A DNA stretch of 64,000 bases from Nonomuraea polychroma (GTDB taxonomy: Bacteria; Actinomycetota; Actinomycetes; Streptosporangiales; Streptosporangiaceae): assembly GCF_004011505.1 (NCBI RefSeq), contig NZ_SAUN01000001.1, positions 558,001-622,000 on the forward strand. Reading direction: 5' to 3'. Under the pieces are notes generated by a model. That model had not been told where the DNA came from. It did not search any database and worked only from the letters and a program-made list of their open reading frames with translations. The position numbers were made by a program, and so were the translations under genes. Each line of letters starts with the position of its first letter. Positions within the stretch are counted from its first letter, which is position 1. Positions 37,059-45,805 of this stretch are shown one piece after another.

Positions 37059-38279
37059 CTAAGGCTTTTGAATTTTGAGCTCGTAGAGGGCATCGGCGAG
37101 CTGGTCGATCGCCCAGAGGAGATCCTCCTCGGAGACGACGATCGGCGGAGCCAGCCGGATCGTGGACCCGTGCGTGTCCTTGGCGAGCACGCCCCGCTTC
37201 ATCAGCGCCTTCGACACCTCACGACCGGTGGCGAGATCAGGGGAGATGTCCACACCGGCCCACAGCCCCCGCCCACGCACCTCGACGACACCCTTGCCGA
37301 TCAGCTCGCGCAGCCGGGCATGCAGCACCTCGCCGAGCTTGGCGGCCCTGGACTGGTACTCGCCGGTGCTGAGGATCTCGATGACCGCGTTGCCGACCGC
37401 GCACGCCAGCGGGTTCCCGCCGAACGTGGACCCGTGCTGCCCGGGATGGATGACCCCGAGCACGTCCCGGTTGGCCGCGATGGCCGACACGGGGACGACG
37501 CCGCCGCCGAGCGCCTTGCCCAAGACGTAGATGTCGGGCACGACCCCTTCGTGGTCGCACGCGAACGTCTGCCCGGTCCGCCCCAGCCCCGACTGGATCT
37601 CGTCGGCGATCATGAGGATGCCCTCGGCCGTGCACAGCTCCCGGATGTCGGTCAGATAGCCGTCCGGCGGCACCAGCACCCCGGCCTCGCCCTGGATCGG
37701 CTCGACCAGTACGCCGACGGTGTTGGCGTCGACGGCGTCCCTGATCGCCTCGATGGACCCGTACCGCACGATCCGGAACCCCGGCGTGTACGGCCCGAAG
37801 TCGTCGTGCGCGTCAGGGTCGGTCGAGAAGCTGATGATCGTGGTGGTGCGGCCGTGGAAGTTGTTCTCCATCACGATGATGTTGGCGAGGTCCGGCTCGA
37901 CGCCCTTGACCTCGTACCCCCACTTGCGCGCCACCTTGATGGCGGTCTCGACGGCCTCGGCGCCGGTGTTCATGGGCAGGATCATGTCCTTGCTGGTGAG
38001 GTCCCCAAGACCGGCGCAGAACCGGGCGAACTGGTCGTGGTAGAAGGCGCGGCTGGTCAGGGTCAGCCGCCGCAGCTGCTCCTGGGCGGCCTCGATGATC
38101 TTCGGGTTGCCGTGGCCGAAGTTGAGCGACGAGTAGCCGGACAGGCAGTCCAGGTACCGCTTGCCGTCCACGTCGGTGACCCACGCCCCGCTCGCCTCGT
38201 GGATCACGACGGGCAGCGGATGATAGTTGTGTGCGCTGCGGAGCTCGCTCAGCTCGATCAGCTCTGCGCTGCTGGTCAT
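37059..38279 (-). CDS. rocD: Ornithine aminotransferase
   Basis: A 406-residue PLP class III aminotransferase (fold type I) converting ornithine and 2-oxoglutarate to glutamate semialdehyde and glutamate. Seen: YLDCLSGYSSLNFGHGNPKI, NTGAEAVETAIKVARKWGY, PLP Asp in LMIADEIQSGLGRTG, PLP lysine in VLGKALGGGVVPVSA, and HGSTFGGNPLACAVG. The ATG at 38279 lies one base after the stop of the arginine-modifying enzyme gene, so the two are co-transcribed. Together they form an arginine/ornithine degradation unit. Confidence 0.95.
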   Translation of the reverse strand: MTSSAELIELSELRSAHNYHPLPVVIHEASGAWVTDVDGKRYLDCLSGYSSLNFGHGNPKIIEAAQEQLRRLTLTSRAFYHDQFARFCAGLGDLTSKDMILPMNTGAEAVETAIKVARKWGYEVKGVEPDLANIIVMENNFHGRTTTIISFSTDPDAHDDFGPYTPGFRIVRYGSIEAIRDAVDANTVGVLVEPIQGEAGVLVPPDGYLTDIRELCTAEGILMIADEIQSGLGRTGQTFACDHEGVVPDIYVLGKALGGGVVPVSAIAANRDVLGVIHPGQHGSTFGGNPLACAVGNAVIEILSTGEYQSRAAKLGEVLHARLRELIGKGVVEVRGRGLWAGVDISPDLATGREVSKALMKRGVLAKDTHGSTIRLAPPIVVSEEDLLWAIDQLADALYELKIQKP

Positions 38280-38280
38280 G

Positions 38281-39078
38281 TCAGTTCTCCCCCCTGATCT
38301 CCAGTGTGCAGCACTTGGGGCCACCGCCCGCCTTGCGCAGCTCCGAGAGATCGACCGGAATGACCTCGTACCCACGGCGCTTGAGCTCCAACTGCAGGCC
38401 GGAGGCCTCGGCGTTGATGACCACGTTCGTGCCGTCGCTGACCGCGTTCAGGCCGAGCACCTCGGCGTCCTCGGCGGTGGCGAGCACCGCGTCGGGGAAC
38501 ATCCGGCGCAGCACCTCCCTGCTGCCCGCGGAGAAGGCCTCCGGGTAGTAGGCGACGTTCTGGCCGTCGAGCGGGAACAGCGCCGTGTCGAGGTGGTAGA
38601 AGCGGGGGTCGACCAGGGTCAGCGAGATCACCGGGCGGCCCAGGTATTCCTGCGCCTCCTGGTGGGCGACCACCTCGGTGCGGAAGCCCGTGCCGGCCAG
38701 GATGACGTCGTCGAGCGTGAGGAAGTCTCCCTCACCCTCGTTGACGTGCTGCGGCGCCTGCACCGGGTAGCCGCGCTCGGCGAACCACCGCAGGTAGGCC
38801 GGTCCTTCGGGGCCGCGCTGCGGGTAGGCGAACCTGGCGCCGTAGACGCGCCCGCCCACGACCAGCGCGCCGTTGGCGGCGAACACCATGTCCGGGAGGC
38901 CCTCGATCGGGTCGATCAGGCTCACCTGGTGGCCGAGCTCCTCGTAGGCGGCCTTCAGTCCCTCCCACTGCCGGACTGCCACGTCGCGGTCGGCGCCGGT
39001 CTCGGGATGCATCCACGGATTGATCGCGTACTCGACCGTGAAGTAGTCCGGACGGCACATCAGGAAGTGTTTGGGCAT
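38281..39078 (-). CDS. DDAH/arginine-hydrolase-type pentein enzyme, partner of rocD
   Basis: A 265-residue pentein enzyme starting MPKHFLMCRPDYFTVEYAIN. Motifs: DMVFAANGALVV, NEGEGDFLTL, the catalytic His in RFYHLDTALFP, and Cys in GGGPKCCTLEI near the C-terminus. Actinobacterial relatives next to rocD are usually annotated as dimethylargininase. By relationship to arginine dihydrolases, release of ornithine for RocD is an attractive alternative. The Lrp-type regulator upstream on the same strand completes the set. The family is firm; the exact substrate is not. Confidence 0.88.
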   Translation of the reverse strand: MPKHFLMCRPDYFTVEYAINPWMHPETGADRDVAVRQWEGLKAAYEELGHQVSLIDPIEGLPDMVFAANGALVVGGRVYGARFAYPQRGPEGPAYLRWFAERGYPVQAPQHVNEGEGDFLTLDDVILAGTGFRTEVVAHQEAQEYLGRPVISLTLVDPRFYHLDTALFPLDGQNVAYYPEAFSAGSREVLRRMFPDAVLATAEDAEVLGLNAVSDGTNVVINAEASGLQLELKRRGYEVIPVDLSELRKAGGGPKCCTLEIRGEN

Positions 39079-39133
39079 GCAGGTCTCCGTCGAGCTTTAT
39101 GGGCGGATGTCCCTGATCGAAGGGGACGGAGAC

Positions 39134-39163
39134 AGCCTAAGAATGTATGTTTATGCAGGCCAA
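39134..39163 (-). promoter_or_regulatory. Promoter of the pentein/rocD operon
   Basis: On the minus strand, TTGGCC (39163-39158), an 18-base spacer containing the AT-rich TGCATAAACATACATTC, then TAGGCT (39139-39134), about 60 bases before the operon start. The AT-rich spacer is a plausible Lrp-family binding region. Confidence 0.5.
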
Positions 39164-39202
39164 GCCGTTGCATTGCGTGTTTGCGCGGGTCTGTTGCGTC
39201 TC

Positions 39203-39676
39203 TCAGCTCGTGGTGTCCGATCCATTGCGTACGACCCCCGGAGGGGCGTCCACGAGCCGCGACAACACGATGGAGCTCTTGGTCCTGACCACGAAGGACT
39301 GCGCCGCGATGCGCTCGATCACCCGCTCCACATGCCGCACGTCCGTCGCCCTGATGTGCAGTAACGCGTCCGCCTCGCCGGTGATCGTGGCCGCCCCCAC
39401 CACCTCGGGGAACTTGGCGACCGCCAGCGCGATGTCCGACGGCTTCGTCTTGCCCTGGCAGAACAACTCCACGTACGCCTCGGTCGTCCAGCCGAGCGCC
39501 TGCGGCGACACGATGGCGCTGAACCCGGTGATCGCCCCGCTGTCGAGCAGCCGGTCCACCCGCCGCTTGACCGCCGACGCGCTCAGCCCCACCTGGTGGC
39601 CGATCTCCGCGTAGGTCGCGCGGGCGTCGTCGACGAGCGCCGCGATGATGTCACGATCGAGCCGGTCCAGTTCCAC
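39203..39676 (-). CDS. Lrp/AsnC-family transcriptional regulator
   Basis: A 157-residue regulator. HTH: ATYAEIGHQVGLSASAVKRRVDRLLDSG. The ligand-binding RAM domain (about 65-145) includes AYVELFCQGKTKPSDIA and VVGAATITGEADALLHI. The GTG at 39676 gives the family start VELDRLDRDIIAAL. It lies directly upstream of the pentein/rocD genes and is the natural candidate to regulate them in response to arginine or ornithine. Confidence 0.92.
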   Translation of the reverse strand: MELDRLDRDIIAALVDDARATYAEIGHQVGLSASAVKRRVDRLLDSGAITGFSAIVSPQALGWTTEAYVELFCQGKTKPSDIALAVAKFPEVVGAATITGEADALLHIRATDVRHVERVIERIAAQSFVVRTKSSIVLSRLVDAPPGVVRNGSDTTS

Positions 39677-39769
39677 GGGCCCTGTATACCGCCTGGCCAG
39701 GCTGGCGCGCGACGAGCGGCGCGCGGGAGACTGGACGCTCTGTCGTTTCACCGAAGGACTTCCGCCAGA

Positions 39770-42118
39770 ATGAGCACAGCTGCCTTCCCCGAGGGATTCA
39801 TCTGGGGAGTGTCGACGTCGGCCTTCCAGATCGAAGGGGCCACCTCCGCCGACGGGCGCGGCCCGTCCATTTGGGACACCTTTTCCGCAGACCGCGCCGA
39901 CGCCTGCGACCATTACCACCGCTATCGCGAAGACGTGCGGTTGATGAAAGACCTCGGAATGGCCGCCTATCGGTTCTCCGTCAGCTGGCCGCGGGTGTTC
40001 CCCGACGGCACGGGGAAAGTGAACGCGGCCGGGCTGGACTTTTACGACCGGCTGCTCGACGAGCTGGTCGACGCGGGCATCACGCCGTACGCGACGCTTT
40101 ACCACTGGGATCTGCCACAGGCTTTGGAGGACGCCGGCGGCTGGCCGGTCCGGGACACCGCCCGCCATTTCGCCGATTACGCCGCGGCCGTGTTCGGCCG
40201 GCTGGGGGACAGGGTCGACACGTGGTTCACCTTCAACGAGCCGTGGGTGGCGGCCTTTCTCGGCCACGGCTCCGGCATTCACGCGCCGGGGCGGAAATCG
40301 GCCGCCGACGCCTTTCGCGCCGCTCACCATTTACTGCTCGCGCACGGGCTCGGCGCGCAGGCGTTGCGGGCGGCCGGGGCGACGCGGGTGGGCGCCGTGC
40401 TCAACATCTCGCCCGTCCTGACACCCGGCCAGGTGAGCGACGCCGGCCGGCCACTGTCGGACGAGGACGCCGGCGCCGTGGCCAGGATCGACGCGCTGGC
40501 CAACCGGCAGTTCCTGGAGCCGATGTTGCGCGGCGCGTATCCCGCCGAGCTGCTGCCGATCATCGACCGGACCGCCGGGCTCGGCCACGTGCGCGACGGC
40601 GACCTGGAGCTCATCGCCCAGCCGATCGACCTGCTCGGCGTCAACTACTACACCCCGCTCGTCGTGCAGGCCCAGCCCAGCGAGCCGGCCGACCCCGCCT
40701 TCCCGGGCAGCGAGGGCGTGCTGTTCTGCACGATCCCCACCGCCGTGACCGCCATGGGCTGGCCCATCGTCCCCGGCTGCCTGACCCACCTGCTGCGCCG
40801 CCTGACCGCGGAGTACCCCGACACCGAGCTGATGATCACCGAGAACGGCGCCGACTTCGCCGACGTGGTGACCGGCGACGGCATCCACGACGTGGAACGC
40901 ATCAGCTTCATCGAGGAGCACCTGCGCGCCGTGCGCCTGGCCGTCCAGGACGGCGCGAAGGTCCGCGGGTTCCTCGTCTGGACGCTGCTCGACAACCTCG
41001 AATGGGCCGACGGCTATCAGCGCAAGTTCGGCCTCGTCCACGTCGACTTCGCCACCCAGCGCCGCCGGCTCAAGGACAGCGCGCTGTGGTACCGCGACGT
41101 CATCACGCGCAACGGCCTGACCGAGACCCGCCCGAAGCGGCCCACCCTGGAGACCGTGGCCGCCCGCGCCGGCGTCTCCCGCGCCACGGTCTCGCGCGTG
41201 GTCAACGGCGAGGCGTCGGTCAGCCCCGAGGTCCGCGAGGCCGTGCTGCGCGCGGTCAAGGAGATCGGGTACGTTCCCAACGCCGCCGCCCGCAGCCTCG
41301 TCACCCGCAGGACCAACTCGATCGCGCTCGTCCTGTCCGTCCCCCGCCAGGGCGGCGACCAGCTCACGGCGGCCGTCGTCCAATACGTGACCAGCTTGCT
41401 GGAAGGCGCGGGCAAGCAGATCACGCTCATGCTCGCCGACACGGCCGAGAGTCACCGGCGCATCGTCCAGCACGTGGAGGCGCGCCTGGTGGACGGGGTG
41501 GTGCTGCTGCCGCCGGACAGGGGCGACACACTGGCCGAACGGCTCTCGCGTACCGGCGTGCCGATCGTCTTGCTCGGCAAGCCGGCGATCGCCTCGATGA
41601 TGCCGTACGTCGATGTCGACAACACCGGCGGCGCGAAGGCCGCGACCGAGCACCTGCTGGCCCGCGGACGCCGCCACATCGGCATGATCTGCGGCCCCAT
41701 GGACCTGGTCGCCGTGCAGGACCGCCTGGACGGCCACCGGATCGCGATGCGGCAGGCCGGCCGGCAGCCGCTGCTGGCCCTCGCCGACCTCACCCGCTCC
41801 TCGGGCGCGGCGGCGACCCGGCAGCTCCTGGCCGACCAGCCTGCCCTGGACGCCGTCTTCGCCGCCAGCGACCAACTGGCCATCGGGGCGCTGCAGGCCG
41901 CCCGGGAGGCCGGGCGGCGGGTGCCGGAGGATCTGGCGATCGCGGGCTTCGACGACATCGACGCCGCCTCGGCCACCACACCCGGCCTCACGACCGTCCG
42001 CGCCCCGGGCGCCGAGCAGGCGCTGGCGCTCGCCCGGCTGATGTTGTCCCGCCTGGAGGGCCGGCACACCGAGTCCGTCGTCCTGCCCACCCGCCTCGTG
42101 GTCAGGGACTCCACGTGA
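39770..42118 (+). CDS. GH1 beta-glucosidase fused in one frame to a LacI-family repressor
   Basis: A 782-residue fusion read without interruption. Residues 1 to about 443 are a complete GH1 enzyme: FPEGFIWGVSTSAFQIEGA, acid/base Glu in WFTFNEPWVAAFLG (near 157), YYTPLV, nucleophile Glu in LMITENGADFAD (near 358) and the normal GH1 end ALWYRDVITRNGL. From about 452 a whole LacI regulator follows: HTH LETVAARAGVSRATVSRVVN, hinge VPNAAARSLVTRRTNS, then a sugar-binding PBP domain (VPIVLLGKP, GFDDIDAAS, TTVRAPGAEQALALARLML). No ATG or GTG is available between the domains to start an intact HTH; the next GTG lies inside helix 1. A cytoplasmic glucosidase that is also its own sugar-responsive repressor is the inference. 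A sequencing frameshift joining two neighbouring genes is the alternative. Confidence 0.85.
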   Translation: MSTAAFPEGFIWGVSTSAFQIEGATSADGRGPSIWDTFSADRADACDHYHRYREDVRLMKDLGMAAYRFSVSWPRVFPDGTGKVNAAGLDFYDRLLDELVDAGITPYATLYHWDLPQALEDAGGWPVRDTARHFADYAAAVFGRLGDRVDTWFTFNEPWVAAFLGHGSGIHAPGRKSAADAFRAAHHLLLAHGLGAQALRAAGATRVGAVLNISPVLTPGQVSDAGRPLSDEDAGAVARIDALANRQFLEPMLRGAYPAELLPIIDRTAGLGHVRDGDLELIAQPIDLLGVNYYTPLVVQAQPSEPADPAFPGSEGVLFCTIPTAVTAMGWPIVPGCLTHLLRRLTAEYPDTELMITENGADFADVVTGDGIHDVERISFIEEHLRAVRLAVQDGAKVRGFLVWTLLDNLEWADGYQRKFGLVHVDFATQRRRLKDSALWYRDVITRNGLTETRPKRPTLETVAARAGVSRATVSRVVNGEASVSPEVREAVLRAVKEIGYVPNAAARSLVTRRTNSIALVLSVPRQGGDQLTAAVVQYVTSLLEGAGKQITLMLADTAESHRRIVQHVEARLVDGVVLLPPDRGDTLAERLSRTGVPIVLLGKPAIASMMPYVDVDNTGGAKAATEHLLARGRRHIGMICGPMDLVAVQDRLDGHRIAMRQAGRQPLLALADLTRSSGAAATRQLLADQPALDAVFAASDQLAIGALQAAREAGRRVPEDLAIAGFDDIDAASATTPGLTTVRAPGAEQALALARLMLSRLEGRHTESVVLPTRLVVRDST

Positions 42119-42123
42119 GCGGC

Positions 42124-43296
42124 TCAGGAGCGGGTGCGGCGACGCAGCACGATGCGCTCGGCCCAGCTGGCCGCCTCCGGGTCCTTGAGCCCCTCCACCA
42201 CGCCGCCCAGGTACGCCGTGGCCAGGCTGTCGAAGCCGCTGTCCAGCTGGCGCAGGCGGCTGGCCTTGCGGCGCTCCACCGCCTGCAGGTATTGGGCGAT
42301 GCTCTCCGCGTATCCGGCGTCGTGCTGGTAAGCCGCCTGGGCGGCGGCGCAGGCGGCGGCCTCGGCGTCGCGCTTGGCCCGCAGCTCCCGCAGCCGGCGG
42401 TCGTTCGGGTTGTGCATGCGCCGCCCCAGGTCGGCGGCGATGAGCGCGGTGGCGATCAGCAGAGCCAGCAGCAGGATCATCGTGGGCACCTGGCCGACGC
42501 CCTCTGACGTGGGGCCGATCTCCTGACCGTCCACGATCAACGGCTTGACCAGGGCGTCGCGGCGGAGCACGGCGACGGCGACGATGAGGCCGAGCCAGGC
42601 GAGCGCCACGCCGATCAGCAGCCAGCGGCCCTTGGCCGAGCTGCCGTGCTCCTGCCAGGACCGGAACGATCTGCCGTACATGTGGGGCGCGACCAGCATG
42701 ACGAGCGCCGCGCCCGCGGCCAGCAGCGCGGTCATCGCGACGCTGTCGCCCCAGCTCAGGATGACCTGGTAGAGGATCGGCACCTCGACGATCAGCAGGA
42801 GCAGCAGCAGGAGCGCGGCAGGCAGCCAGCGGCGGATCAGCGGCCAGTGGCTGCCGGAGATCGCGATCGAGCTGGGCCGCCCGTCGCCCGGCCGCCTGCT
42901 CGGCTGCTCCAGCTCCGTGACCCGGCGCTGGCTGTCCTCCAGGGCCTTGCGTGCCTCCCCGAACGTGCGCTGCGACTCCGCCAGCTTGATCTTCTGGGAC
43001 TCGAACGCGGCCCGCGCCCGCTGGATCTCCTGCTCGGTGCGCTCGTCCAGCTCGGCCAGCTCCGCCAGCCGCTCGTCCTCCAGCTCGTGGAAGCGCGGCA
43101 CGCTGCCGGTCTGGAGCGTGAGCGTGTCGATCTGGCCGTCGGCGGCGTGCGCGCGGCCCAGGTCGCGCTCCTCGCGGCGGCGCCGCGGCCAGTCGGGCAG
43201 GCGGTAGAGATCGCCGTCGTACCCGACGGCAGGCGTGATGCGGGTGACCTGGCCAGGCTCGAGAGACTCGTCCTGCTTGCGGCGTAAGAAGCGCAT
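42124..43296 (-). CDS. Unrecognised membrane protein: coiled coil plus four TM helices
   Basis: A 390-residue protein with no family I can name. Residues about 60-130 are a strongly charged coiled coil (LEDERLAELAELDERTEQEI and following). Four TM segments follow between about 150 and 285 (WLPAALLLLLLLIVEVPILY; VAMTALLAAGAALVMLVAP; WLLIGVALAWLGLIVAVAVL; TMILLLALLIATALIAA). A second charged helical region (RRLRELRAKRDAEAAACAAA) closes the protein. It ends 6 bases from the GH1-LacI stop. A soluble coiled-coil protein and a lipoprotein of matching style lie at 45.8-47.3 kb. Confidence 0.8.
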   Translation of the reverse strand: MRFLRRKQDESLEPGQVTRITPAVGYDGDLYRLPDWPRRRREERDLGRAHAADGQIDTLTLQTGSVPRFHELEDERLAELAELDERTEQEIQRARAAFESQKIKLAESQRTFGEARKALEDSQRRVTELEQPSRRPGDGRPSSIAISGSHWPLIRRWLPAALLLLLLLIVEVPILYQVILSWGDSVAMTALLAAGAALVMLVAPHMYGRSFRSWQEHGSSAKGRWLLIGVALAWLGLIVAVAVLRRDALVKPLIVDGQEIGPTSEGVGQVPTMILLLALLIATALIAADLGRRMHNPNDRRLRELRAKRDAEAAACAAAQAAYQHDAGYAESIAQYLQAVERRKASRLRQLDSGFDSLATAYLGGVVEGLKDPEAASWAERIVLRRRTRS

Positions 43297-43358
43297 CGGG
43301 CCTCCAGCGAGGGTCCTGCCTTCGATGCTAAACGCGCGATCTGTAGAACAATGGCGTC

Positions 43359-44318
43359 GTGAGCGAATTGCCGGTCATCGATATCGCGCCCCTCCTCACC
43401 GACGCCCCGGATCCCGGCAAACGTGCCGTCGCGGACGCCATCGGCGCCGCCTGCCGGGACAGCGGCTTCTTCTACGTCACCGGCCACGGCGTGCCGCCGG
43501 AGCTGCTCGCGCGGCTCGACGCGGCGAGCCGGCGCTTCTTCGCCCTCCCCGAAGAGGTGAAGGCCGAGATCTCCATGGACAAGGGCGGCAAGGCCTGGCG
43601 CGGCTTCTTCCCCGTCGGCGGGGAGCTCACCTCGGGCCGTCCGGACCTCAAGGAGGGCATCTACTTCGGCGCAGAGTGCCCGCCCGGCCCGCTCCCGCTG
43701 CACGGGCCCAATCTTTTCCCCGCCCAGGTCCCCGAGCTTCGTGACGCCGTGCTCGAATACCTCGACAGGATGACCGCGCTCGCCCAGTCCGTCATGTCGG
43801 GCGTCGCCCTGAGCCTCGGCCTGGACGAGGACTACTTCCGCACCGGCTACACCGCCGACCCGACCATCCTGTTCCGGATCTTCCACTACCCGCCCGCTCC
43901 GCCGGACGCCCCCGACACCTGGGGCGTGGGCGAGCACACCGACTACGGCCTGCTCACCCTGCTCCTCCAGGACGAGAACGGCGGTCTGCAGGTCCGCACC
44001 CCGCGCGGCTGGATCGAGGCGCCGCCGCTGGCGGGCACCTTCGTCTGCAACATCGGCGACATGCTCGACAAGCTCACCGGCGGCCACTATCGCTCGACCC
44101 CGCATCGGGTACGCAACCGTAGCGGCAACGAGCGTCTCAGCTTCCCGTTCTTCTTCGACCCGGGCTGGGACGACGAGGTGCCGCCCCTGCCGTACGCGCC
44201 CGGCCACCGCTGGGACGGCCAGGTGGACTTCACGGGCACGTACGGCGATTACCTGCTGTCGAAGGTCTCCAAGGTCTTCCCGAGTCTCTTCGAGAACGTC
44301 AAGAGGTCGAGAACGTGA
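43359..44318 (+). CDS. Isopenicillin N synthase-family 2OG-Fe(II) oxygenase
   Basis: A 319-residue non-haem iron oxygenase. The N-terminal DIOX_N region is [10 protein letters not shown]...[11 protein letters not shown]. The iron ligands are His and Asp in [14 protein letters not shown] and His in [10 protein letters not shown]. The 2-oxoglutarate-binding Arg-x-Ser is in [10 protein letters not shown]. True isopenicillin N synthase uses no 2OG, and the conserved RxS fits a 2OG-dependent member. The substrate is unknown. GTG start. The last 20 bases overlap the convergent GH16 gene. Confidence 0.9.
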   Translation: MSELPVIDIAPLLTDAPDPGKRAVADAIGAACRDSGFFYVTGHGVPPELLARLDAASRRFFALPEEVKAEISMDKGGKAWRGFFPVGGELTSGRPDLKEGIYFGAECPPGPLPLHGPNLFPAQVPELRDAVLEYLDRMTALAQSVMSGVALSLGLDEDYFRTGYTADPTILFRIFHYPPAPPDAPDTWGVGEHTDYGLLTLLLQDENGGLQVRTPRGWIEAPPLAGTFVCNIGDMLDKLTGGHYRSTPHRVRNRSGNERLSFPFFFDPGWDDEVPPLPYAPGHRWDGQVDFTGTYGDYLLSKVSKVFPSLFENVKRSRT

Positions 44319-45681
44319 ACCAGTTGACGTTGACGAAGTCGGCCGGCTGACCACTGCTGAAGGTCAAGTAGACGGTGTGCGTCCCCGTGACGCCCGTGAT
44401 GTTGGCGGGCACCGTGCGCCAGCTCTGCCACCCGCCGGTGTTGGCGATGGCGAAGTCGCCGATGGGCGCGGCCGTGGGGCTGTCCAGCCGCACCTGCACC
44501 AGCCCGCTCACCCCGGCCGCCGCTCCCGAGGCCACCCTGGCCCTGAACTGCCTGGCCGCCTCCGTGCCGAAGTTCACCCCGTCGTAGCGCAGCCAGTCGC
44601 CGTTGGAGATGGCGCCGACGTTCTGCCCGCCGCCCGTGTCGGTGGTGGTCTCGACGATGGTGCCGGACTGGGCCTGGTAACGCTCGGCCTGGATGATGGA
44701 GCGGGCGTCCACGCCGCCGGGCGGGGTGGTCGGGGTGGTGGTGCCGCTCTGCCACACCGCCACGTAGTCCACCACCATGGGACGACCGGGCACGGTGGCC
44801 GCCGTCGGCGTCTGGCCTGCCAGGGCGTTCGGGAACGCGCCGCCCATGGCCACGTTGAGCAGCAGGAAGTAGCCGGCGTGACTGGTCATGTTGTTCCAGG
44901 TCGTGGCGTCGAACTGGGACTGGCTCACGCTGTGGAACTGCTGGCCGTCCACGTACCACCGCAGCTGGTTGGGGCTCACGCTGCGGTCCCACTCGAACCG
45001 GTAGGTGTGGAAGGCCGACTGGCAGGTGGAGCCGGGGCAGGCGCGGCTGGCGCCGAGGCCGGTCGTCTCGTTGCACGGCCCGCCAGGGTTGACGCCGCAG
45101 TGGAGCACGCCCCAGACGGAGTTGATGCCGTTGACGTTCTCCATGATGTCGAACTCGCCGATGGCCGGCCAGTTCCAGTAGTTCCCCCGGTACGGCGACC
45201 CGAGCGCCCAGAACGCCGGCCAGTAGCCGAGGGCGGCGTCGCCGGTCACGTTCGGCATCTGGATCCGGCTCTCGATGCGCAGGATGCGCCCGTCGGCGGG
45301 CTTGAAGTCGGCGCGCCTGGTCTCGATGCGGGCCGACGTCCACTCGCCGGAGCTGCTCCGCAGGGGCGTGATGCGCAGGTTGCCCGCACCGTCGAGGCTG
45401 AGGTTGGAGGTGCTCGACGTGTAGTTCTGGATCTCACCGGTGCCCCAGTTGGCCGGGCCGCCGGGGTACGAGTGTCCCGTGTCGATGATCCAGTTGGCCG
45501 ACGAGGGCAGCGTGCCCGCGGTGCCGTTGAAGTCGTCCGACCAGACCAGTGACCAGCCGGCCGGGGTGGGTGGGACGGCGGCCGAGGCGCTGACGGCCAC
45601 CTGGACGAGCAGGCCGGTGAGCGCTGTCAGCGCCACGGCAATCGCCGTCAGGCGGCGCCTGCGTCTGCTTGCTGTTGTCAT
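44299..45681 (-). CDS. Secreted GH16 endo-beta-1,3-glucanase with CBM6
   Basis: A 460-residue secreted enzyme. Signal peptide about 1-35 ([20 protein letters not shown] ... SASA). The GH16 laminarinase domain (about 37-285) carries the catalytic motif [12 protein letters not shown] (Glu-x-Asp-x-x-Glu). A Thr/Pro linker leads to a CBM6 module (about 310-460: [52 protein letters not shown]). It should cut beta-1,3-glucans outside the cell. The ATG at 45681 is the start in front of the signal peptide. An 18-bp palindrome lies 35 bases upstream. Confidence 0.93.
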   Translation of the reverse strand: MTTASRRRRRLTAIAVALTALTGLLVQVAVSASAAVPPTPAGWSLVWSDDFNGTAGTLPSSANWIIDTGHSYPGGPANWGTGEIQNYTSSTSNLSLDGAGNLRITPLRSSSGEWTSARIETRRADFKPADGRILRIESRIQMPNVTGDAALGYWPAFWALGSPYRGNYWNWPAIGEFDIMENVNGINSVWGVLHCGVNPGGPCNETTGLGASRACPGSTCQSAFHTYRFEWDRSVSPNQLRWYVDGQQFHSVSQSQFDATTWNNMTSHAGYFLLLNVAMGGAFPNALAGQTPTAATVPGRPMVVDYVAVWQSGTTTPTTPPGGVDARSIIQAERYQAQSGTIVETTTDTGGGQNVGAISNGDWLRYDGVNFGTEAARQFRARVASGAAAGVSGLVQVRLDSPTAAPIGDFAIANTGGWQSWRTVPANITGVTGTHTVYLTFSSGQPADFVNVNWFTFSTS

Positions 45682-45715
45682 CGTTTCGCTCCTGGGGGGT
45701 GCGAGCGGCGTCATG

Positions 45716-45733
45716 TGAGAGAGCGCTCTCTCA
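45716..45733 (-). promoter_or_regulatory. 18-bp perfect palindrome upstream of GH16, LacI-type operator
   Basis: TGAGAGAGCGCTCTCTCA is perfectly palindromic and centred on AGCGCT, the core of CebR/CelR/LacI-family operators in actinomycetes (TGGGAGCGCTCCCA type). It sits directly before the glucanase start, so sugar-responsive repression of the enzyme is expected. A weaker TGAGCGCTCTCA occurs at 45797-45808. Confidence 0.75.
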
Positions 45734-45805
45734 GGTGATGTGACCACAGCCGGTTACGCACTGTCAATATCGCGCACCAGGGGAGTTCGGTCTTGGTGAG
45801 CGCTC

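Noticed and set aside
39871..42507. 878-codon plus-strand frame over the GH1-LacI gene
   Set aside because: Shadow frame (+2 relative to the real gene); strongly Arg/Gly/Pro-rich and without motifs.
43359..44318. True isopenicillin N synthase of a beta-lactam cluster
   Set aside because: No ACV synthetase or other cluster gene nearby, and the 2OG-binding Arg-x-Ser pattern is present.
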